The notes beneath the pieces were generated by a model. The model searched no databases. It had not been told where the DNA came from and was given only the letters and a program-made list of their open reading frames with translations. A DNA stretch of 64,000 nucleotides. It comes from Streptomyces sp. NWU339. Lineage in GTDB: Bacteria > Actinomycetota > Actinomycetes > Streptomycetales > Streptomycetaceae. Shown piece after piece: positions 50,176-56,638 of this stretch (positions are counted from its first letter, which is position 1; every line of letters begins with the position of its first letter). The stretch covers positions 182,048 to 246,047 of the forward strand of contig NZ_QFRK01000006.1 of the NCBI RefSeq assembly GCF_003143855.1, given 5' to 3'. The position numbers were made by a program, and so were the translations under genes.

Positions 50176-50320
50176 GATTGCTCCCATGCGCTGGAGTCTG
50201 ACCGGCACTGTCAGCGTACCCAGGGCGAACTCCGATACGGCACTCCATGAGGTGATCCGGAGAGCGTGCCGTTGACACCCACACATGGGGACTGGCCGTC
50301 GACAAGTCCCGCACAGGGGA

Positions 50321-50350
50321 TTGACGGGCTTGCTGACAAGCAGTCTCATA
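50321..50350 (+). promoter_or_regulatory. Candidate promoter with embedded inverted repeat
   Basis: TTGACG (50321-50326) resembles a -35 box, and CTCATA lies 18 bases on. Between them is the inverted repeat GCTTG-CTGA-CAAGC (50328-50341). This is the position where a repressor, possibly the TetR protein encoded at 51386, would block polymerase. Confidence 0.35.
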
Positions 50351-50399
50351 AGTGGGGTGAACCGCCGGTAACCCGATGTGCCCTCGAGGTGGAGCCGCC

Positions 50400-51350
50400 A
50401 TGACGAGCCAGAACCGGACCCTGACGGAAGCCGACGCGCTCGACGGGCTGCGCGACGCGCTCGGTCTGCTCAAGGACCGGGAAGAGGTGGCCCAGCGGCT
50501 GCTCGACGCCTCCGCCAAGCACTCCTTCGACCCGGACGAGGAGCTGGACTGGGACGCTCCGTTCGAGGAGGGCAAGTGGTTCTGGCCGCCGGAGCTGGTG
50601 TCCCTGTACGGCACCCCACTGTGGAAGCGGATGAGCGAGGAGCAGCGCATCGCGCTCTCCCGGCACGAGGCCGCGGCGCTCGCCTCGCTCGGCATCTGGT
50701 TCGAGCTGATCCTGATGCAGCTGCTGGTGCGGCACGTCTACGACAAGGCCGCCACGAGCGCGCATGTGCGGTACGCGCTCACCGAGATCGAGGACGAGTG
50801 CCGGCACTCCAGGATGTTCGCCCGGGTGATCACGCGTGGCGGCACCCCGTGGTACCCGGTGAGCCGGTCCCATCAGCAGCTCGGCCGGCTGTTCAAGACG
50901 ATCTCCACCACGCCCGGCTCCTTCACGGCGACCCTGCTCGGCGAGGAGGTCCTGGACTGGATGCAGCGGCTGACCTTCCCGGACGAGCGCGTCCAGCCGC
51001 TGATCCGGGGCGTCACGCGCATCCATGTCGTCGAGGAGGCCCGGCACGTCCGCTACGCCCGTGAGGAGCTGCGGCGCCAGATGGTGACCGCGCCGAAGTG
51101 GTCGCAGGAGTTCACCCGGATCACCTCCGGCGAGTTCGCCCGCGTCTTCTCGGTGGCGTTCGTGAACCCCGAGGTGTACCCGAACGTCGGGCTGGACAAG
51201 CGCGAGGCCGTCGCCCAGGTCAGGGCGAGCGGGCACCGGCGGGACGTGATGCAGCAGGGGTCGAAGCGGCTGACGGGCTTCCTGGACGACATCGGCGTGC
51301 TGCGCGGGGTCGGACGGCGGCTGTGGAAGTCGTCCGGGCTGTTGGCATAG
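50400..51350 (+). CDS. AurF-like diiron oxygenase family protein
   Basis: A 316-aa helical protein with ferritin-type iron ligands. Glu residues lie in ALSRHEAAALASLGIWFELIL, the ExxH pair is in ALTEIEDECRHSRMFARVI, and another ligand set is in RIHVVEEARHVRYAREEL (EExRH). This pattern resembles p-aminobenzoate N-oxygenase AurF and related proteins. Substrates may be arylamines or others, and this cannot be decided from sequence. The ATG at 50400 follows GGAG at five bases. It is transcribed with the TetR gene 36 bases downstream. Confidence 0.8.
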   Translation: MTSQNRTLTEADALDGLRDALGLLKDREEVAQRLLDASAKHSFDPDEELDWDAPFEEGKWFWPPELVSLYGTPLWKRMSEEQRIALSRHEAAALASLGIWFELILMQLLVRHVYDKAATSAHVRYALTEIEDECRHSRMFARVITRGGTPWYPVSRSHQQLGRLFKTISTTPGSFTATLLGEEVLDWMQRLTFPDERVQPLIRGVTRIHVVEEARHVRYAREELRRQMVTAPKWSQEFTRITSGEFARVFSVAFVNPEVYPNVGLDKREAVAQVRASGHRRDVMQQGSKRLTGFLDDIGVLRGVGRRLWKSSGLLA

Positions 51351-51385
51351 GCGGCCACCGGAAGCGGTTGGTTACGCTGCGGGGC

Positions 51386-52039
51386 ATGACCCCGCAGGCT
51401 CCCACCCCCGCCTATCGGCGCCTCGGCGTCGAGGAGCGGCGCAGTCAGCTGCTCGACGCCGCGCTGTCCCTCTTCGCTCACCGCGCGCCCGACGAGGTGT
51501 CGCTGGACGACGTGGCGGAGGCGGCCGGGGTGTCGCGCCCCCTGGTGTACCGGTACTTCCCGGGCGGCAAGCAGCAACTGTACGAGGCGGCGCTCAGGTC
51601 CGCCGCCGACGAGCTGCGGCACTGCTTCGACGAGCCGCGCGAGGGTCCGCTGCTGCCCCGGCTGTCCAGGGCCCTCGACCGCTATCTCGCCTTCGTCGAC
51701 GGGCACGGCCCCGGGTTCAGCGCGCTGCTGCAGGGCGGAAGCGTCGTGGAGACCTCCCGTACGACCGCCGTCGTCGACGGTGTGCGCCGGTCCGCCGCCG
51801 AGCACATCCTCAGCCATCTCAAAGTCACCGAGCCGGGGCTCCGGCTGCGGATGACCATCCGGATGTGGATCACCGCCGTGGAGGCGGCCTCGCTGATCTG
51901 GCTCGACGAGGACAGGCTCCCGCCGGTCGACGAGCTGCGGGACTGGCTGGTGGAGCAGTTCCTGGCCGCCCTGGAGGTGACCGCGCGGCGCGACGCGCAG
52001 ACCGAGGCACTCGTCCGGACCCTGCTGGCGGACGGCTGA
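51386..52039 (+). CDS. TetR family transcriptional regulator
   Basis: A 217-aa repressor. The N-terminal helix-turn-helix is EERRSQLLDAALSLFAHRA then VSLDDVAEAAGVSRPLVYRYF. The ligand-binding domain follows (FVDGHGPGFSALLQGGSVVE, LRMTIRMWITAVEAASLIWL). It probably controls the diiron gene just upstream. It has a short leader with no strong ribosome site, which fits translation after the upstream gene. Confidence 0.9.
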   Translation: MTPQAPTPAYRRLGVEERRSQLLDAALSLFAHRAPDEVSLDDVAEAAGVSRPLVYRYFPGGKQQLYEAALRSAADELRHCFDEPREGPLLPRLSRALDRYLAFVDGHGPGFSALLQGGSVVETSRTTAVVDGVRRSAAEHILSHLKVTEPGLRLRMTIRMWITAVEAASLIWLDEDRLPPVDELRDWLVEQFLAALEVTARRDAQTEALVRTLLADG

Positions 52040-52075
52040 CGTACTGCCGCCGGCGGCGGACGGCCCGCGCGGGGC

Positions 52076-52420
52076 ATGGCCGACACTGGAGGCGTGAAGA
52101 GTCAGGACACCCCCTTCGAGGGCGGGCCCATGGACGGGCGCGTCCTGCCCGTGCTGCTGGGCATCACCGGGCACCCGCCCAAGACGTACCGCATTCCCGT
52201 CCCGGCCCCGGACGGCGGCCCGGCCACCGTGCTGATCTACCGGCGGGTGCCCCGGGAGCAGAGCGGGCGGATCGGGCTGACGCGGGGGTGGAAGTACCTG
52301 TACGACCCGAGCGGGGCGGCGACCGGCCGGCCGAGGTGGCCGTGGCCGGGGCGCACCCGAAAGCCCGCCGCCGATCCAGACGCCACGCCGGGTGGCAAGC
52401 CGGACGACGCCGACGGGTGA
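52076..52420 (+). CDS. Small uncharacterised protein
   Basis: A 114-aa protein with a compact middle (PVLLGITGHPPKTYRIPVPA, then ATVLIYRRVPREQSGRIG and GWKYLYDPSG) and a charged, Pro-rich tail. No domain was recognised. It may start at the ATG or at the GTG at 52094, which has GGAGG only one base upstream. It follows the TetR gene by 36 bases on the same strand. Confidence 0.5.
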   Translation: MADTGGVKSQDTPFEGGPMDGRVLPVLLGITGHPPKTYRIPVPAPDGGPATVLIYRRVPREQSGRIGLTRGWKYLYDPSGAATGRPRWPWPGRTRKPAADPDATPGGKPDDADG

Positions 52421-52522
52421 CGCCGTTGCGCCGAACCGCGCACACCCGGCGAGCGGGCCCGGCCAGGCCGCCGGATGCTCACGATGCGGAGCGGAGGATC
52501 CGCCCGCGTCGGAGGTGATGGC

Positions 52523-53770
52523 ATGTCAGGAATGCTTCTGTGTCTGGTGTGTACGGCGGCGGTCGCGGCCGGGACCGTTCTCGCACCGGTGCCCGCGACG
52601 GCCGTTCCGAAGCCGCCGGGGAGCACCGCGGTTCGGCTCCCCAGGGGCGACGACGGAGCTCTCGAACCGCCTGCGGGCACCGCAGCCGAACCCCGCAAGC
52701 GGTCCGTCGCCGAGTTGCTGACGGACCTTCAGCGGCTGTACCACGCGGTGGGGAAGGCCACCGCGGCCTACGAGGCCACCAGGGAACGGCTGACGAGGCA
52801 GCGCGCCGAGACCCGACGGCTGGAGAGCGCCCTCGCCCGCGCCCGGCTCTCCCTGCACCACAGCCGGGGCACGGCCGGGCGGCTGGCCCGGCACCAGTAC
52901 CAGAACAGCACCGGGATCTCCCCGTACGTACGGCTGCTGCTGGCACGCGATCCGCAGCACGCTCTCGACCAGGGGCATGTGATCGGGCGGCTGGCGCGCA
53001 ACCGGGCGGACGCGGTGGGCCGGCTGACCGGCAGTGAGAAGCGGGCCGACGAGCTCGCCCGGCGGGCCCGCAGGGCGCTCGACGACCGGCTCGCCCTCAC
53101 CGAACGGCGCGGGAAGGAGCGGGACGCGGTGCGTGAGCGGCTCGGCGAGGTCGAGGAACTGCTCGCCTCGCTCAGCCCCGAGGAGCTGGCCGCCCTCGCC
53201 GAGCGGGAACGGGCCGAAGTGGCCCGGGACCAAGCGGAGTTCCTGGCCTCCGGCGCCCTGGGCGCACCCGGTGCTCCCGGCGGCGGGCGCACCCCCTCCG
53301 CGGCGGGCGAACAGGCCGTGCGGTACGCGGTGGAGCAGATCGGGAAGCCGTACGAGTGGGGCGCGGAAGGCCCCGGGGCGTACGACTGTTCGGGACTGAC
53401 GTCCGAGGCGTGGGGTGCCGCCGGAACACCCGTCCCCCGGACCAGTCAGGAGCAGTGGGCGCGGCTGGAGCGGGTCGCGCTGGACGAACTGCGGCCGGGT
53501 GACCTCGTCGTGTACTTCCCCGAGGCCACGCATGTCGCCCTCTACCTGGGTGACGGCATGGTGGTGCAGGCACCCCGGCCCGGCGCGCGGGTCAAGGTCT
53601 CCCCGATCGCGGCCAACCCGGTCCTGGGCGCCGTACGCCCCGACCCGGGCGGGGAGCCCCTGCGGCGCTATGTGCCGCCGGAGCTCCCCGAGGGGGCCAC
53701 GGAGGGACCCGACCAGGGCTACGCGCGCGCCTACGCGCCGCCCGCCGCTGTTGAGACCTCCGCCAGGTAG
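52523..53770 (+). CDS. Secreted NlpC/P60 peptidoglycan endopeptidase
   Basis: A 415-aa exported hydrolase. The signal peptide (LLCLVCTAAVAAGTVLAPVPATA) is followed by a coiled coil of about 200 residues rich in Arg, Glu, Ala and Leu, then the NlpC/P60 domain with catalytic Cys in AYDCSGLTSEAWGA and His in EATHVALYLGDGMV. It is likely to cleave between D-Glu and diaminopimelate or nearby peptide bonds. GGAGG stands seven bases before the ATG at 52523. Its last 40 bases overlap the convergent monooxygenase gene. Confidence 0.92.
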   Translation: MSGMLLCLVCTAAVAAGTVLAPVPATAVPKPPGSTAVRLPRGDDGALEPPAGTAAEPRKRSVAELLTDLQRLYHAVGKATAAYEATRERLTRQRAETRRLESALARARLSLHHSRGTAGRLARHQYQNSTGISPYVRLLLARDPQHALDQGHVIGRLARNRADAVGRLTGSEKRADELARRARRALDDRLALTERRGKERDAVRERLGEVEELLASLSPEELAALAERERAEVARDQAEFLASGALGAPGAPGGGRTPSAAGEQAVRYAVEQIGKPYEWGAEGPGAYDCSGLTSEAWGAAGTPVPRTSQEQWARLERVALDELRPGDLVVYFPEATHVALYLGDGMVVQAPRPGARVKVSPIAANPVLGAVRPDPGGEPLRRYVPPELPEGATEGPDQGYARAYAPPAAVETSAR

Positions 53771-54996
53771 GCCCCGGCCTTCTCCGGGTCGTAGAAGAAG
53801 TTCTCGAGGTCGGCCGGGTTGTCGAAGCAGTTGACGAACCGGTCGGCGACGGGCTGGAGGCTGCCCGCGGCGCCGAGCACCTCGAGGACGTGCGCGGGCG
53901 GCGGGGCCAGCATGGCGTTGGTCCACTTGGTGACGTGCTGGGCCGTGTCCCAGTAGCGGTCGAAGGTCTGCCGCATCCACGCCTCGTCGAACGGCTGCTC
54001 ACCGTGCTCGACGATCGAGGCGAGGTAGGAGGCGGCGCACTTGGAGGCCGAGTTGGAGCCCTGGCCGGTGATCGGGTCGTTGGCCACGACCACGTCCGCG
54101 ACGCCGAGGACCAGGCCGCCGCCGGGCAGCCGGCCGACGGGGTTGCGGACGGTCGGGGCGTAGCGGCCGGCGAGGGTGCCGCCGGCGTCGGTCAGTTCGA
54201 CCTTGCCGGTCCGCGCGTGCTCCCAGGGGAGGAACTTCTCCATGAGTTCCAGGGTCAGGGAGAGGTGCTCCGCCGGGTCCTTGACGTCCTTGAAGGCGTC
54301 CAGCGGGCCGCCGGGTATGCCCTCCCAGAACAGGATGTCGGCGCGGCCCGAGGTGGTGAGGGTCGGCATGATGAACATCTCGCCGACGCCGGGGACGATG
54401 TTGCAGCGGACCGCCTCGGTGTCCGGGTGCTCCGGACGCGGCTCCAGCCCGTGGACGTAGGCCACCGCGAGCGCCCGCTGCGGCTCGGCGTACGGGGAGC
54501 GCGAGGCGTCGCGGCCGAACATCTGCACGAGTTCGCCCTTGCCCGCGGCGACGAGCACGAGGTCGTACGTACGGGAGAAGTAGTCCAGGTCGCCGACGGC
54601 CGCGCCGTGGATGACCAGCTGGCCGCCGCGCTGCGCGAACGTGTCCATCCAGCCCGCCATCTTCACCCGCTGGTCGACCGACTGCGCGAACCCGTCGAGC
54701 AGGCCCAGCCAGTTGATCGCGCGCTGCGTCGGGCCCGGGTCGTGCGAGCCGGGGGCCGCGACCGAGACACCGAGCCCCTGGATCTTCGGGGCCTGGGACT
54801 CCCAGAAGTTCAGCTGGAGATCGCGCTCGTGCTGCAGGGCCGTGTGGAACATGCACTGCGTCGACATCACCCGTCCGGTGCGGATCTCGTCCGCGGTCCG
54901 GTTGGACATCAGGGTGACCTCGTACCCGTGCGACTGAAGACCGAGGGCGAGCTGGAGACCGGACTGGCCGGCTCCGACGACGAGTATTTTCCGCAT
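53731..54996 (-). CDS. Styrene-monooxygenase-A-like FAD-dependent monooxygenase
   Basis: A 421-aa flavoprotein with an N-terminal dinucleotide motif (KILVVGAGQSGLQLALGL), a second FAD-side motif (YDLVLVAAGKGELVQMFG) and the GD-like VVANDPITGQGSNSASKCA. It has the fold of StyA/PhzS-type monooxygenases, which need a separate flavin reductase. None is adjacent. It begins 55 bases downstream of cvnD on the same strand and is probably the last gene of the conservon, where many conservons have a cytochrome P450. Confidence 0.85.
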   Translation of the reverse strand: MRKILVVGAGQSGLQLALGLQSHGYEVTLMSNRTADEIRTGRVMSTQCMFHTALQHERDLQLNFWESQAPKIQGLGVSVAAPGSHDPGPTQRAINWLGLLDGFAQSVDQRVKMAGWMDTFAQRGGQLVIHGAAVGDLDYFSRTYDLVLVAAGKGELVQMFGRDASRSPYAEPQRALAVAYVHGLEPRPEHPDTEAVRCNIVPGVGEMFIMPTLTTSGRADILFWEGIPGGPLDAFKDVKDPAEHLSLTLELMEKFLPWEHARTGKVELTDAGGTLAGRYAPTVRNPVGRLPGGGLVLGVADVVVANDPITGQGSNSASKCAASYLASIVEHGEQPFDEAWMRQTFDRYWDTAQHVTKWTNAMLAPPPAHVLEVLGAAGSLQPVADRFVNCFDNPADLENFFYDPEKAGAYLAEVSTAAGGA

Positions 54997-55051
54997 ACGG
55001 GGAGTTCTCCTAGGGGACGGGGGCTTCCGGCAGCCGAGCGGGGCTTCCGGG

Positions 55052-55690
55052 CTACTCCGGGGTTTCCTCGAGCGCGTGACCCACCAGGGACAGGAGGGTC
55101 TCGACGACCGAGATCCGGCTCCGGGCGTCCATGATCATGACAGGTATGTGGGCCGGGATGGTGAGCGCCTCCCGCACGTCGTCCGGCTCGAACAGCTCGG
55201 TCTCGTCGAAGTGGTTGACCGCGACGATGTACGGCAGTCCGCAGCTCTCGAAGTAGTCGAGCGCCGGGAAGCAGTCCTTGAGCCGGCGGGTGTCGGCCAT
55301 GACGACCGCGCCGATCGCACCGCGCACCAGGTCGTCCCACATGAACCAGAACCGCTGCTGCCCCGGCGTGCCGAAGACGTAGAGCACCAGGTCGTCGTCG
55401 AGCGTGATGCGGCCGAAGTCCATGGCCACGGTGGTGGTCAGCTTGTCCGGCGTGGCGGTGAGGTCGTCGGTCTCGGCGCTCGCCTCGGTCATCAGCGCCT
55501 CGGTCTCCAGAGGCTTGATCTCCGAGACGGTGCTGACCAGCGTGGTCTTGCCGACTCCGAAGCCGCCGGCCACCACTATCTTCGTGGCGATCGGGGCGCG
55601 GGTGCGGTCCGTCTGCCAGGGCAGCAACTGCTCGTCGTCCTCGACGAGCGGGGAGACGCCTTGAACTGCGTCAGAGACGGCGGAGTCCAC
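55052..55690 (-). CDS. cvnD: Conservon GTP-binding protein
   Basis: A 212-aa Ras-like ATP/GTP-binding protein. P-loop GGFGVGKTT (residues 42-50), switch/effector region TTTVAMDFGRITL, DTPGQ-like YVFGTPGQQRFWFMWDDL and base-recognition AVNHFD (NxxD-type). In conservons it is the G-protein-like member that works with CvnABC. The GTG start overlaps cvnC by 20 bases. Confidence 0.93.
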   Translation of the reverse strand: MDSAVSDAVQGVSPLVEDDEQLLPWQTDRTRAPIATKIVVAGGFGVGKTTLVSTVSEIKPLETEALMTEASAETDDLTATPDKLTTTVAMDFGRITLDDDLVLYVFGTPGQQRFWFMWDDLVRGAIGAVVMADTRRLKDCFPALDYFESCGLPYIVAVNHFDETELFEPDDVREALTIPAHIPVMIMDARSRISVVETLLSLVGHALEETPE

Positions 55691-56093
55691 TCAGCACCCT
55701 TTCCAGCAGCACGCGGTCCGGGCGGCCCGTGCCGTGGCCGGTTCCCGTTCCGTAGACACGGATCTTTCCCTGGTCCGCGAGGTCGCTCAGGAGCACCCGG
55801 ACCACGCCGAGCGGCATCCTCAGCAGCGCGGCGATCTCGGCCACCGTGCGCATCCGGCGGCACAGTTCGACGATGGCCCGCATCTCCGGCATGATCGTCG
55901 ACTTCAGCGAGCCCTGCGTCAGCTCCTTGCGCTGCTCGGCGGCCTCCAGTTCGGCGGTGGCCGCCACGAACGTCTCGACGAGGAGCACATGGCCGAAGCG
56001 GGTACGGCCGCCCGTGAGCGAGTAGGGGCGGACCCGGGCGGGTTTACGGTCCCCGCCGCGGATCGGGAGGTTCTTCCTGGTTTTACCGCTCAA
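55671..56093 (-). CDS. cvnC: Conservon DUF742 protein
   Basis: A 140-aa DUF742 protein with RVRPYSLTGGRTRFG, AIVELCRRMRTVAEIAALLRMPLGVVRVLLSDLADQG and a winged-helix-like C-terminus. It is the small third component of the conservon. The TTG start at 56093 overlaps the cvnB stop (TTGA) and has GGGAG six bases upstream. Confidence 0.92.
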   Translation of the reverse strand: MSGKTRKNLPIRGGDRKPARVRPYSLTGGRTRFGHVLLVETFVAATAELEAAEQRKELTQGSLKSTIMPEMRAIVELCRRMRTVAEIAALLRMPLGVVRVLLSDLADQGKIRVYGTGTGHGTGRPDRVLLERVLSGLRRL

Positions 56094-56638
56094 CAGGGGC
56101 TCCCGGTGGACTCGTTCTCCAGGGTCTTGTTCTCCATGGACTTGCGCAGTTCGCTGCGGAGTTCGGGGGTCAGGACATGGCCGGCCCGGCCCACGAACAG
56201 GGCCATGTGGTACGCCACCACGCTCATGTCGCACTCCGCGGAGCCGTGCACCCCGAGCAGCGAGCCGTCGCTGATCGACATCACGAACAGACTGCCCTCG
56301 TCCATCGCCACCATGGTGTGCTTGACCTGGCCGTAGTCCATCAGCTTGGCGGCGCCGACGGTCAGGCTGCCGATGCCGGAGACGACGGTGGCCAGATCGG
56401 CGGCGGAGCCTCGCGGGCCGGCGCGTTTCCCGGTCCGCGCCTCGAGTGCCCCGGCGGCGGCCTCGCCCCGGTTCGTCCGGGCGGGCACGAGATCGGGGTC
56501 GGAGGAGAGCAGCAGCAGCCCGTCGGAGGAGACCACGGCGACCGAGAGGATGCCGGGCACCTCCTCGACGAGGTTGGTCAGCAGCCAGTGCAGGTTGCGG
56601 GCCTCACTGCTCAGTCCGAAGGTACTGGGCGTGGTCAA
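56090..56638 (-). CDS. cvnB: Conservon roadblock/LC7 protein
   Basis: A 182-aa protein of the roadblock/LC7 fold (HWLLTNLVEEVPGILSVAVVSSDGLLLLSS, DEGSLFVMSISDGSLLGVHGS), which acts as a GTPase-activating or scaffold partner of CvnD in conservons. A TTG start overlaps the cvnA stop (TTGA). The C-terminal 40 residues (RAGHVLTPELRSELRKSME) extend past the fold. Confidence 0.93.
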   Translation of the reverse strand: MTTPSTFGLSSEARNLHWLLTNLVEEVPGILSVAVVSSDGLLLLSSDPDLVPARTNRGEAAAGALEARTGKRAGPRGSAADLATVVSGIGSLTVGAAKLMDYGQVKHTMVAMDEGSLFVMSISDGSLLGVHGSAECDMSVVAYHMALFVGRAGHVLTPELRSELRKSMENKTLENESTGSPC

